Assembly (NCBI GenBank): GCA_028866445.1
Contig: JAGWIE010000009.1
Location: 1 to 15,243, forward strand
From: Rhodospirillales bacterium
GTDB taxonomy: Bacteria > Pseudomonadota > Alphaproteobacteria > Acetobacterales > Acetobacteraceae
DNA length: 15,243 bases
Reading direction: 5' to 3'
In this document: positions 7,361 to 14,668 of the stretch, piece by piece
Position numbering within the stretch: position 1 is the first letter of the stretch
Layout: every line of letters begins with the position of its first letter
Position numbers and translations under genes: made by a program
The notes under the pieces: model-generated
Told to the model about the DNA's origin: nothing
Database searches by the model: none
Seen by the model: the letters and a program-made list of their open reading frames with translations, nothing else

Positions 7361-7863
7361 TCGAGTTTACGCAGAATGGGGTGATAAGCCCGGCCTTGAT
7401 AAACCAGGCCGGAGCTGGACTGGCCGAGATGCACGGCCCGTACCTCGCAGAAGAATACCGTGTGCGTGCCGACATCCACGCTCTGGCTCACCACGCAATC
7501 CAGGCTGGCGGCGGCGTTTTCCAGCACGGGGGCGCCGGTTGCCAGGCTTATCCATTTGCCGTGGCTGAAACGCTCTGGCATGGGCAGGTTTCCAGCCCCC
7601 GCGAATATGGGGGACAGCTCCTCATGCTCATGCGTGAGCACGTTGACGCAGATGATTCCCGCTGCCTTGAAAATTTCGTGACAGCGGCTGGAACGGTTGA
7701 TGCAGACCAGCATGGTGGCGGGGGTGTCCGTTACCGAGCATGCGGCTGAAACGGTCATGCCCACAGCGCCTTCCGGCCCTTGGGTGGTGATGATGTTCAC
7801 CGCCGCACCCATACGGGCCATGGCTTCCCGAAAGTCCGAACGGTCGAAACTAGCGTCGGGCAT
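7357..7863 (-). CDS. Flavin reductase family protein (RutF/HpaC-like)
   Basis: A flavin reductase-like FMN-binding split-barrel protein. Relatives use NAD(P)H to make reduced flavin for a monooxygenase partner. With the start at 7863 it has 168 residues, normal for the family. The signature GMTVSAACSVTDTPATMLVCIN spans about 35-56, and GTHTVFFCEV at 132-141 matches the conserved G-D/T-HT motif. No monooxygenase is in the window, so the partner and substrate are unknown. I prefer ATG at 7863, which has GAGGAA 9 bases upstream; a GTG at 7884 would add 7 residues. It is the last gene of the run with Mn catalase and dinB, 29 bases after the dinB stop. Its TAG stop overlaps the gshB stop by four bases. 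Confidence 0.88.
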   Translation of the reverse strand: MPDASFDRSDFREAMARMGAAVNIITTQGPEGAVGMTVSAACSVTDTPATMLVCINRSSRCHEIFKAAGIICVNVLTHEHEELSPIFAGAGNLPMPERFSHGKWISLATGAPVLENAAASLDCVVSQSVDVGTHTVFFCEVRAVHLGQSSSGLVYQGRAYHPILRKLD

Positions 7864-7872
7864 CAATTGTTT

Positions 7873-7878
7873 TTCCTC
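7873..7878 (-). promoter_or_regulatory. Ribosome binding site favouring the shorter flavin reductase start
   Basis: On the minus strand GAGGAA lies 9 bases before the ATG at 7863. The alternative GTG at 7884 sits inside an A/T-rich stretch with a weaker site. Confidence 0.55.
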
Positions 7879-7892
7879 GGGCACGAGATTTT

Positions 7893-9152
7893 TTAACCCT
7901 TTCCCTTAACCGGGCGCAAGGCGCGGCCACGTTGGACGGCGGTATCGCCAAAGCGCGTGCGTAGGCGGTCTATCGCTTCTTGCCGGGCGCGGCGGCGAGG
8001 TGTTGCGGTATCGGCAAGGTCGCCTTGGTCTGCCAGTGCGGCCGCTGCCAACGGGGCCGCGCCTATGCCGATGAGCCGGAAGCGTGTGCCATCGGCCTCG
8101 CGCCCCAGCACGGGCTGGGCGGCTTCAAAAATGCTTTCCGCAAGCTGGGTGGGGCAGGACAGGCGCTGGCTGCGGGTACGCAGCAGAAAGTCAGCGGTTT
8201 TGAGTTTCAGGACGATACCCGCGGCGGCCTGGCCTTCCCGGTGCAGGCGCCGGCCGAGTTTTTCGCAAAGCGGCCAAAGTGCTGTTTCCAGGGCTTCACG
8301 GTCTGCTATGTCTGTCTCGAATGTGGTTTCGGCACTGATGGATTTGCTCTCCCGCTCCGGGCGGATGGGTCGGTCGTCTTGCAGTCGGGCGCGGGCGATA
8401 AGTGCCGCGGCATCATTGCCCAACCGCGCGGCCCGGCCTTCCTCCAGGGCCGCAAGCTGGCTGATTGTGATGATGCCCAGCGCCTCCAACTTTTTCACCT
8501 GGGCGGGCCCAATGCCGGGCAGCAGGCCAATCTTTTCCTGCGCCAGAACGCCCGCCGCTTCCGCGCCCAGCACGGTGAAACCACGCGGCTTGCCACGTTC
8601 AGCCGCCAGCTTCGCCAGCATTCTGTTGCGCGCGAGGCCAATGGAGATGGTGATGCCGAGTTCCGCCTCAACGCGCCGTGCCAGGCGGGAGAGCACAACC
8701 GCGGGTGGTGCACCGTGAAGCGTTTGCGTACCGGAAAGGTCAAGCGCGGCTTCATCGACAGAGAGCGGTTGCACCAGCGGGGTGAGAGCCTCAAACATCG
8801 CCCGCATCTGGCGGGAGACGGCACTGTATTTGGCCATTTCTGGTGGCAGCACCACGGCTTGCGGGCAAAGCTTGCGGGCCTTGAACATCGGCATGGCGGA
8901 GCGCACGCCGTAAAGCCGCGCGATATAGCAACAGGTGGAAACAACACCGCGTACACCGCCACCGATGATTACCGGCTTATCGCGCAATTCCGGCCTGTCG
9001 CGTTTTTCCACCGCCGCGAAGAAGGCGTCGCAATCAATATGCGCAATGGCGAGCGTGAACAGTTCCGGGTGGCGGACTATACGCACGCCCCCGCATTTAT
9101 TGCAGACAGAACCTTGTACGATCTCATCGCAATCGCGGCAAAGGGCAGGCAT
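7893..9152 (-). CDS. dinB: DNA polymerase IV (Y-family translesion polymerase DinB) with N-terminal CxxC ribbon
   Basis: An error-prone polymerase that copies past damaged bases. The N-terminus carries two CxxC pairs (C5/C8 and C17/C20), a zinc-ribbon-like addition seen in alphaproteobacterial DinB proteins. The polymerase core follows: HIDCDAFFAAVE at 38-49 with the first metal-binding Asp40, the steric-gate region just after it, and PLSVDEAALDLSG at 129-141 with catalytic Asp133 and Glu134. GIGPAQVKKLEALGI is a helix-hairpin-helix in the thumb. The little-finger domain covers roughly 270-385. The end (VQRGRALRP) is typical for this clade, but I see no clear beta-clamp motif like QLVLGL. The gene starts 21 bases after the Mn catalase stop and is probably co-transcribed with it. 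I saw no clear LexA box, though I could not search for one. Confidence 0.95.
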   Translation of the reverse strand: MPALCRDCDEIVQGSVCNKCGGVRIVRHPELFTLAIAHIDCDAFFAAVEKRDRPELRDKPVIIGGGVRGVVSTCCYIARLYGVRSAMPMFKARKLCPQAVVLPPEMAKYSAVSRQMRAMFEALTPLVQPLSVDEAALDLSGTQTLHGAPPAVVLSRLARRVEAELGITISIGLARNRMLAKLAAERGKPRGFTVLGAEAAGVLAQEKIGLLPGIGPAQVKKLEALGIITISQLAALEEGRAARLGNDAAALIARARLQDDRPIRPERESKSISAETTFETDIADREALETALWPLCEKLGRRLHREGQAAAGIVLKLKTADFLLRTRSQRLSCPTQLAESIFEAAQPVLGREADGTRFRLIGIGAAPLAAAALADQGDLADTATPRRRARQEAIDRLRTRFGDTAVQRGRALRPVKGKG

Positions 9153-9173
9153 TTCAGCCTACCCGTTTTAAAA

Positions 9174-9908
9174 TTATTTGGCCGAGGTCGGCGTTTTCTC
9201 GTCGTCCGGGTTTATTGGCGCTGACGGGATTTTCCCTTTGGGCTGCGGGTCTTCGATATATTTGAGCGGCTTTTCGTTCCAGGGGCCGCGAGCATCCTCG
9301 CCATGGCTGAGGTTGAACACCACATCCACCGTGTCGTCCGGCTGAATGGTGCCAAAGAACGGGTCGTCGAGCTTGCCCATGGAGTCGAGGGCTTTCATGA
9401 ACATATTCGTATGCGTTATTTCGCGCGTCAACAGATGCGTCAGCGCCTTGACGGTGCCTTCGTCCGTCGTGTGCTTTATAAGCGTTTCGTAGGTTTGCCG
9501 CGCGCCGCCCTCGGCAGCAATATTGGCACGCAAATCCCGCACCACATTGCCGCCCTCGTTGATATAGGTCGCAGTCCAGGCGCTGCCTTGGCTGTCGACA
9601 AAATGCGGGCCGATGCCTTTCATTTTGAAAAGCGGCGCTTCGTAAACCTTGGTCTGGTCCAGCTTCGAAGTGTGCTGCGCGATGAGTTTGCCGACCATTT
9701 CCAGATGGTTGAATTCCTCCAGCGCAATGTCTTGCAGCATGTCGCGGATGGCTGCGTTTTCGACATGGAAGGACTGTACCCAATACTGCAAAGCCGCTGT
9801 CAGTTCGCCGGTGGCACCGCCGAATTGTTCGAGTAGAAATTGACCAAACTGCGCGTCCGGTTTGCCGACATTGACGGGATAAAACAATTCTTTTCGATGG
9901 TAAAACAT
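9174..9908 (-). CDS. Manganese catalase (dimanganese, non-heme)
   Basis: Breaks hydrogen peroxide into water and oxygen at a two-manganese centre held by a four-helix bundle. The 244 residues begin MFYHRKEL, typical of the family. By comparison with known enzymes the metal ligands are present: Glu35 in GATGELTAALQY, Glu65 and His68 in ALEEFNHLE, Glu133 in AAEGGARQTYE, and His166 in REITHTNMF. The C-terminal tail (about 200-244) is short, polar and rich in Pro, Lys and Asp, and there is no signal peptide. GAGGAAA lies about 10 bases before the ATG. It leads a run with dinB (21 bases downstream) and flavin reductase. The 104-base gap from the SDR gene may hold its own promoter, though I found no clear consensus and no OxyR site. 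Confidence 0.94.
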   Translation of the reverse strand: MFYHRKELFYPVNVGKPDAQFGQFLLEQFGGATGELTAALQYWVQSFHVENAAIRDMLQDIALEEFNHLEMVGKLIAQHTSKLDQTKVYEAPLFKMKGIGPHFVDSQGSAWTATYINEGGNVVRDLRANIAAEGGARQTYETLIKHTTDEGTVKALTHLLTREITHTNMFMKALDSMGKLDDPFFGTIQPDDTVDVVFNLSHGEDARGPWNEKPLKYIEDPQPKGKIPSAPINPDDEKTPTSAK

Positions 9909-10012
9909 GCTGGTTTTTCCTCAATGGTTTAGAGGAGCTAAGCTCAGCATCGGAATTGCCTTGTGCAAGCATATTTCCGGTAATGAAGGTCCTTTTAATA
10001 GCCGTGTTATTT

Positions 10013-10795
10013 TTAAAGAGAACGATCATCGATGACATAGGAAGCAGTGATACCACCATCGATGGTATAGGCGGAGCCGGTAATGAAACTTGCTTCATCG
10101 GATGCAAGGAATGCCACAAGGTTGGCGATTTCCGCTGGTTCGGCGAGGCGCCCCATGGGCAGGTAACGCCGCCGCAATTTCCAGGCTTCATCATCCGCCA
10201 GAAATGCTTTTACCAGCGGCGTGGCGGTGGGACCGGGGCAAATGGCAACGGCGCGTATTTTCCGCCTTGCATACATGATGGCGAGCTCGCGGGTCATCGC
10301 CAGCACGCCACCCTTGGCGGCGGTGTAGGCGATTTGTGGAAAGGCCGAACCAACAAGTGCCACGATGGAAGCCGTGTTGATGATAACCCCGTTGCTTGAC
10401 TGTAACAAATAAGGAATGCCTGCCTTGCAGCAAAGAAACACCGAGGTAAGGTTCGCCGAAATGGTTTTGTTCCAGGCAGCGAGTGGGGTTTCCACCGGGC
10501 CGGTGTCGTTGCTCAGGCAAATACCAGCATTGTTGAACAGCACATCCAGCCCACCAAAGGCCGCTGCACCTTCGGCGAACATTGCCGCACAGGCGGTTTC
10601 ATCCGTCAGATCGCCGATGACAGTTGTGGCTTGCCCACCAGAGGCCTGGATGGCGGCAGCAGTGGCGAGACCTGCCTCGGTACTGATATCCGCGCAGATT
10701 ACCTTGGCACCTTCGGCAGCGCATTTCTCCGCCGTGGCGCGGCCGATGCCGCCGCCAGCACCGGTGATGAACACCCGTTTATCTTTCAGGCGCAT
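10013..10795 (-). CDS. Short-chain dehydrogenase/reductase (SDR, classical type)
   Basis: A 260-residue NAD(P)-dependent oxidoreductase of the classical SDR family. The Rossmann motif TGAGGGIG is at 11-18, and Asp36 at the end of the second strand suggests preference for NAD over NADP. NNAG is at 88-91 and the catalytic tetrad is Asn115, Ser143, Tyr157 and Lys161 (YTAAK). PGPTATPL near 188-195 and GSAYTIDGGI near 241-250 complete the fold. The substrate cannot be read from the sequence. The ATG overlaps the stop codon of the upstream TIM-barrel gene by 10 bases, so the two are translationally coupled and probably act in one pathway. No terminator follows before the Mn catalase gene. Confidence 0.92.
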   Translation of the reverse strand: MRLKDKRVFITGAGGGIGRATAEKCAAEGAKVICADISTEAGLATAAAIQASGGQATTVIGDLTDETACAAMFAEGAAAFGGLDVLFNNAGICLSNDTGPVETPLAAWNKTISANLTSVFLCCKAGIPYLLQSSNGVIINTASIVALVGSAFPQIAYTAAKGGVLAMTRELAIMYARRKIRAVAICPGPTATPLVKAFLADDEAWKLRRRYLPMGRLAEPAEIANLVAFLASDEASFITGSAYTIDGGITASYVIDDRSL

Positions 10796-11463
10796 GAGAG
10801 AATCGCTTTCAGTTGCGCGGCGAGCGGTTCGCCCGGTGCAAACACGCCATCAAACGCGGCGGTGCCGACGGTAAAGCCGTCCGCCCCGGCTTCGTGCAAG
10901 GCCGCGATGCGGTTGGGGCTGTCCACTCCGCCTGCGCAGATCAATGTTTTACATTTCAACCCGCTTCGCGCCGCACGCACCAGGGCCAGGGGGTCGGCCT
11001 CCACGGCGCGGTAAGCCAACAGGTCAGCCCCGGCGCAGCCCAGGGCGGCGAATGCGGCGCAATGAGCTTCAATCTCTATTGCACCACCGCCGAGCTGGGT
11101 GGGATGGCCAATGGGTGTGCCGGGGAAGGGGTAGTATTCCACTTTGCTGCCCGCGAGAATATCGAGCGTGTCCACCACTTCGGTGCCTCCCAGCAGCTTA
11201 TCCACCCCCAGGTCCAGGCCGATGCGCGCGGATTGCAAAGCCGCTGCCGGAGACGTTGCCACGACCTCCAGATAGCTGGTGGCGCCGAGTTCCTTAATGC
11301 GCGCATGAAGCTGGCGCAGCGTATCCTCTTCTACCCCGATATCTTTAAAACCAATATGGCGCAGCCCGAGGGAAGCGATCTCATCCAGGATCGCTAGGCA
11401 ATCAGGTACCGTACGGTCCTGGCGGGTGAGCATGAAGATAAACTCCATGCCTGACACTCTCAT
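10786..11463 (-). CDS. Predicted phosphate-binding TIM-barrel protein of unknown function
   Basis: A 225-residue protein with the look of a (beta/alpha)8 barrel. Evenly spaced strand-like segments include HIGFKDIG (36-43), SYLEVVAT (63-70) and VDKLLGGTEV (87-96). The final pair LICAGGVDSP (174-183) and GADGFTVGTAAF (193-204) matches the C-terminal phosphate-binding loops of HisA/TrpC-type barrels. Lys40, Asp41, Glu66 and Lys89 are polar residues at strand ends and may be catalytic; this is inference. It lacks the marks of HisA, HisF, TrpC, TrpF or ribulose-phosphate epimerase that I know. The ATG at 11463 overlaps the acyltransferase stop as ATGA; an internal ATG at 11448 begins the conserved-looking MEFIFMLTR and could be the real start. 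It overlaps the SDR gene by 10 bases downstream. A role in sugar-phosphate or related metabolism is a guess. Confidence 0.72.
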   Translation of the reverse strand: MRVSGMEFIFMLTRQDRTVPDCLAILDEIASLGLRHIGFKDIGVEEDTLRQLHARIKELGATSYLEVVATSPAAALQSARIGLDLGVDKLLGGTEVVDTLDILAGSKVEYYPFPGTPIGHPTQLGGGAIEIEAHCAAFAALGCAGADLLAYRAVEADPLALVRAARSGLKCKTLICAGGVDSPNRIAALHEAGADGFTVGTAAFDGVFAPGEPLAAQLKAILSCA

Positions 11464-12515
11464 TGCCGGACCGGTAGAGCAATGAGTGTTGATAAAAATT
11501 TTTTATTGCGTTGCATGAGGGGCTTCTCAATCCCGTGGTGCAGCAAGGCGGCGGCGGCAAACGAAAATAGCAAGGAAATACTTAGAAAACCCAAGTTGAA
11601 TTGCAAGGGGTGCCGCGCCAGCGGCGGGCCGAGCCAGAGTGCCGACATCCGCTCGGCAGGCTCGTTCACAAGGTAAAGGGGGTAAGAGATGGCACCAAGA
11701 TAACGTAAAGGCCGCGCCGCCAAAATCTGTCCCCAGTCTTGCCGTTGGGCGAGCATGATGCCCAGCCATGCCAAAGCAGTGAAAATTTCTCCAGCCTTGG
11801 TGATGGTGGAAAGCAGGCATATCCCCACCAGGCAGACCATGAAGGGTGCCGCGCGGTTGGCGGTAAGCCAGAGGCGGCTGGCAAGTCCTAGGGCGAACCA
11901 GGGGGCGGCATCCGGCAAAAAGGCGCGGGAAAATTCGCGGCCCAACGGCAGCAGATGGTAAAAAACTCCCAAAGCCAGCAAAGCCAAAGCGAACCGCGAA
12001 AAATCGCGCGGGGCGAAAAGCCCGATCAGCAGATAAAACTGCCACTCCGTGGAAAGCGACCAGGCGGGGCCCAGCAGCGTAACCCAACCGAAAGGCAGCC
12101 ATGAATCCGGCACCAGCCCGTGCAGCAGGGTGAGATGTGCCAGCAGATGCGCCCAGAGCGGATGTGGCAGGCTGGGCGAAACAATGGCGCGTGCGGCTTG
12201 GCCGGCCCAGGGCAGGGCAGGCAGCGGGTTGCCTTGGGCCTCGGCGAGAATGGAAGCTCCCAGCACCAAAAAATATACAGGCAGCAGCCGCCTGGCGCGC
12301 GCTGCCATAAAGGGCTGGAATCGCCAGCTATAATGCTCCAGTGAACCCGCGATCACCAGCCCGCTCAGCGCAAAGAACAAATCCACCGCTGCCTGGCCGT
12401 GGATAAAAAAGGTGCCCAACCATGGCGGTACGCTGGTAAGGGGCAGTGCGTGGCCGAGCATGACATATACAGCCAATAGCCCCCGCACCCCGTCCAGCCG
12501 TTGTAATCGCCGCAT
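11460..12515 (-). CDS. Acyltransferase-3 family membrane protein (second copy, unrelated locus)
   Basis: A 351-residue polytopic inner-membrane acyltransferase of the OafA/NodX/WecH type. The N-terminus reads LDGVRGLLAVYVMLGHA, giving the R-X10-H motif from R11 to His22. AAVDLFFALSGLVIA at 42-56 and the basic loop ARARRLLP at 72-79 follow, then about eight more hydrophobic segments. It is shorter than the family member at 4296-5582 and not a close copy of it. Its TGA stop overlaps the start of the TIM-barrel gene by four bases (ATGA), making it the first gene of a three-gene unit with the barrel protein and the SDR. The substrate is unknown; a glycan, lipid or small molecule made by the downstream enzymes are all possible. 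It is divergent from the esterase gene at 12627. Confidence 0.87.
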   Translation of the reverse strand: MRRLQRLDGVRGLLAVYVMLGHALPLTSVPPWLGTFFIHGQAAVDLFFALSGLVIAGSLEHYSWRFQPFMAARARRLLPVYFLVLGASILAEAQGNPLPALPWAGQAARAIVSPSLPHPLWAHLLAHLTLLHGLVPDSWLPFGWVTLLGPAWSLSTEWQFYLLIGLFAPRDFSRFALALLALGVFYHLLPLGREFSRAFLPDAAPWFALGLASRLWLTANRAAPFMVCLVGICLLSTITKAGEIFTALAWLGIMLAQRQDWGQILAARPLRYLGAISYPLYLVNEPAERMSALWLGPPLARHPLQFNLGFLSISLLFSFAAAALLHHGIEKPLMQRNKKFLSTLIALPVRQ

Positions 12516-12612
12516 GAACGCAACTTAAGCGGGAATTCATTTTTTCACCAGTACGCGGTAAGGCTTGCTTGGGTGGGCGGTAACGCCATGTCACATGCAG
12601 TACAATCCGGTT

Positions 12613-12618
12613 GGGAGG
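12613..12618 (+). promoter_or_regulatory. Ribosome binding site that decides the esterase start
   Basis: GGGAGG ends 8 bases before the ATG at 12627, a near-ideal arrangement. The upstream in-frame GTG at 12573 and ATG at 12588 have no comparable site. Confidence 0.8.
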
Positions 12619-12626
12619 TAAAGCCA

Positions 12627-13526
12627 ATGCCGAGCTGGCAATCCTACATCGTGCATCCGGTGCTGCGCATGTTTGTAAAACGCAAGCTTGAAAAGGCTTT
12701 CACGCCTTTTGAGGCGCGTGCGGCTTTCGGCAACCATCCGCCGCAGCCGATACGGGGTGTTTCGTTTTCGGCCGCTACCCAGAATGTGCCTGGCGAATGG
12801 GCGCAAGGTGAGGCGCCCCATACCGGCGTGATGCTGTATCTGCATGGCGGGGGGTATTTTGCCTGCTCGCCCGCCACGCATCGGCCGATCACGGGCAGCT
12901 TTGCCCGGCAGGGCTTCATGGTGTTCGCGCCCGCCTACCGGCTGGCGCCGGAAAACCCCTTTCCCGCCGCGGTTGACGACGCGCTGGCATCCTACCGCGC
13001 CCTATTGGGGGCATATGGGGCTGAGCGGCTGGTGGTGGCCGGGGACTCCGCTGGCGGCGGGCTGGCTCTGGCCGCGCTTTTGGCCGCCCGTGAGGCGGGC
13101 TTGGCGATGCCGTCCGCGCTGGTGCTGTTTTCCCCCTGGACCGATCTCGCGGCGACGGGTGCCTCTATCCAGGCCAATGCGGCGCGGGAGAGCATGTTGG
13201 TGGGCGGGCGCATGCAAGAGGTGGCGGACCTCTATTTACAAGGCGCCGACCCCAGAACCCCCTTGGCTTCGCCGCTTTATGGTGACCTGGCAGGCCTGCC
13301 GCCGACTTTGATCCAGGTTTCCGAACGGGAGATTCTGCTGGATGATTCCCGGCGGGTGGCTGAGAAGATGAACGCCGCCGGTGGCCGGGCAGAGCTTTCC
13401 ATGTGGCCTAACCTGCCCCATGCATGGCAGATCAGCCAGGCCTTCCTGCCCGAAGCGCGCCAAGCGCTGGCCCAGGCGGCGGATTTTGCCAAGTCCACCC
13501 TTGCATCTGGGGCTGTGCCCGCGTAA
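12627..13526 (+). CDS. Alpha/beta hydrolase of the HSL (type IV) esterase family
   Basis: A predicted esterase of the hormone-sensitive-lipase family, acting on carboxylic esters. It has 299 residues from the chosen start. YLHGGGYF at about 71-78 forms the oxyanion hole, the nucleophile is Ser141 in AGDSAGGG, and the base is His265 in LPHAWQ. The acid region reads SEREILLDDS (about 232-241): Glu235 aligns with the usual catalytic Asp, with Asp239 and Asp240 just after, so which residue acts is unclear. YRLAPENPFPAAVDD at 104-118 is a further family hallmark. There is no signal peptide, so it is probably cytoplasmic. The start at 12627 is chosen for its strong ribosome site. It is divergent from the acyltransferase and lies 59 bases before rpmE on the same strand. 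The natural substrate is unknown. Confidence 0.9.
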   Translation: MPSWQSYIVHPVLRMFVKRKLEKAFTPFEARAAFGNHPPQPIRGVSFSAATQNVPGEWAQGEAPHTGVMLYLHGGGYFACSPATHRPITGSFARQGFMVFAPAYRLAPENPFPAAVDDALASYRALLGAYGAERLVVAGDSAGGGLALAALLAAREAGLAMPSALVLFSPWTDLAATGASIQANAARESMLVGGRMQEVADLYLQGADPRTPLASPLYGDLAGLPPTLIQVSEREILLDDSRRVAEKMNAAGGRAELSMWPNLPHAWQISQAFLPEARQALAQAADFAKSTLASGAVPA

Positions 13527-13585
13527 AGCCGGGCATCATTGCTGCCGGTCGGGATCGGCGGCTGTTTCTGCATGGAGCTTACACG

Positions 13586-13813
13586 GTGAAAGCCAATATT
13601 CATCCGGACTATCACGAGATCAATATCATCATGACGGATGGTACGGAATTCAAAACCATGTCCTGCATGGGCAAGGCTGGCGAGACGCTGCGCCTGGATA
13701 TCGACCCGAAATCTCACCCGGCATGGACCGGTGTGCAGCGTGTGATGGACACGGGCGGCCAGGTCGCCAAGTTCAACAAGAAATTCGCGGGCATCGGCGC
13801 GCGCAGCAAGTAA
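13586..13813 (+). CDS. rpmE: 50S ribosomal protein L31, zinc-free (C-minus) form
   Basis: A component of the large ribosomal subunit at the central protuberance, bridging to the small subunit. The 75 residues begin MKANIHPDYHEI, matching the conserved L31 start, and contain DPKSHPAWTG at 40-49 and GGQVAKFNKKF at 57-67. The four cysteines that bind zinc in C-plus L31 are missing; only one Cys (27) is present, so this is the C-minus type common in alphaproteobacteria. Translation starts at GTG 13586, supported by GGAG at 13574-13577, 8 bases upstream. The frame stays open further upstream but without L31 homology. A strong terminator follows at 13847. It may be read through from the esterase gene or from its own promoter; I see no clear one. 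Confidence 0.95.
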   Translation: MKANIHPDYHEINIIMTDGTEFKTMSCMGKAGETLRLDIDPKSHPAWTGVQRVMDTGGQVAKFNKKFAGIGARSK

Positions 13814-13846
13814 GGCTTTCCGGCTCCGCGAGGAGTGGTTAACGCC

Positions 13847-13873
13847 AAAGGCCGCCCAGAAGGCGGCCTTTTT
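13847..13873 (+). terminator. Intrinsic terminator after rpmE
   Basis: A perfect 10-bp stem (AAAGGCCGCC with GGCGGCCTTT) around the 5-base loop CAGAA, followed by T to 13873. It lies 33 bases after the rpmE stop. Because the stem begins with AAA it may also work weakly in reverse for the FlgN-like gene that ends at 13899. Confidence 0.92.
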
Positions 13874-13898
13874 GCATTAGCGTCGGTGCGCGGTTCGA

Positions 13899-14372
13899 TC
13901 AGGCTTCGGCGATTAGCCGTCCGGCTTCCTGCACGCCCAAAGCCTGCAAGCTGCGCAAGGCAGCGCTCAAACCCCGGTTAAGTTGCTGTGCCCGGCGGCT
14001 GGCATTCACGGAACGCTTGGCGAAACGGGTAAGCGCGCCGCGCAGCGCCTCTGCCAGGCCTGCCGCGTCTGTTTGCTCAATATGGCGGAGCTGAGCGGCG
14101 GCGGCGGCAAGGTCTGAGGCACCAAGCTGGCCCATGGCTTCGGCGATGTCTGCGAAAGCCGGTGCGGCTTCGTTCAGCGCCACTTCCACACTTGCCGCGG
14201 CCTCGGAAATTTCGTTCGGTTTGCCGGCAAGCATCAAACTGTCCAGTTTTTGCAGTTTGAGTGTCAGATCTTCAACCAGTGCCAGCCCCTGGGCCAGCAG
14301 AACATCTACTCGCGTGGTGTCACCGTTGTTCGTTGGCGGGGCCACCGGGCGAAACTGCCCGGAAATATTCAT
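13899..14372 (-). CDS. FlgN-like flagellar export chaperone (tentative)
   Basis: A 157-residue, mostly helical protein. FlgN keeps the hook-junction proteins FlgK and FlgL unfolded for export. The first 20 residues are polar and rich in Pro and Thr, then heptad-like helices run from about 22 to 150 with many Ala, Leu and Glu (LLAQGLALVEDLTLKLQKL at 25-43; AALNRGL-type pattern with RRAQQLNRGLSAALRSL at 126-142). FlgN proteins are poorly conserved, so the call rests on helical composition, size and position directly after flgM. The ATG overlaps the flgM stop by four bases (ATGA), so translation is coupled. It is the last gene of the flagellar run and ends 26 bases from the rpmE terminator. Confidence 0.6.
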   Translation of the reverse strand: MNISGQFRPVAPPTNNGDTTRVDVLLAQGLALVEDLTLKLQKLDSLMLAGKPNEISEAAASVEVALNEAAPAFADIAEAMGQLGASDLAAAAAQLRHIEQTDAAGLAEALRGALTRFAKRSVNASRRAQQLNRGLSAALRSLQALGVQEAGRLIAEA

Positions 14373-14668
14373 CGCGGTGTCTCGCTCAACACGGTGGAAA
14401 TCGCCTGGGCCAGATTTTCCGGTGAGACATTATAGCTGCCATTGGCCAAAGCGGCTTTGATGGTATTGATATTTTGCTGGTTCACCCCGGTGGCACCGCG
14501 CGCGGCGCTAACAAGAGCAGCGTTGGTCTGCGCGGCTTCACTCAGTGTTACGGAATCGGCCTGGCCTGTTTGGCTGACTGTGCTGGGTTGCGGCTTGGCG
14601 GCGGGCGGCGGAGGAGAAGCAGCATCCATGGCCGGTAATTGCATATAAGGCTGAATCGTATTGGTCAT
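14369..14668 (-). CDS. flgM: Anti-sigma-28 factor FlgM
   Basis: A 99-residue protein with the FlgM layout. FlgM holds the flagellar sigma factor FliA inactive until the hook is complete and FlgM is exported. The N-terminal half is Pro/Ala/Ser-rich and probably disordered (PPPPAAKPQPS at 20-30). A SVTLSEAAQ segment follows at 39-47, and the sigma-binding helices lie at the C-terminus: QQNINTIKAALANGSYNVSPENLAQAI at 64-90 carries the family pattern of I..IK.AI..G.Y.V....IA. It overlaps fliS upstream and the FlgN-like gene downstream by four bases each. The residue pattern is good but FlgM is a small, variable family. Confidence 0.82.
   Translation of the reverse strand: MTNTIQPYMQLPAMDAASPPPPAAKPQPSTVSQTGQADSVTLSEAAQTNAALVSAARGATGVNQQNINTIKAALANGSYNVSPENLAQAISTVLSETPR

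Noticed and set aside
7980..9224. A 414-codon plus-strand frame opposite dinB
   Set aside because: The minus-strand frame carries all DinB catalytic motifs; the plus frame is a GC-rich shadow without domains.
9154..10194. A 346-codon minus-strand frame overlapping Mn catalase and the end of the SDR
   Set aside because: It is another frame of the same strand as Mn catalase, where all metal ligands are found, and its own translation shows no family.
12573..12626. Longer esterase start at GTG 12573 or ATG 12588
   Set aside because: Neither has a ribosome site, while ATG 12627 has GGGAGG at ideal spacing and begins at normal family length.
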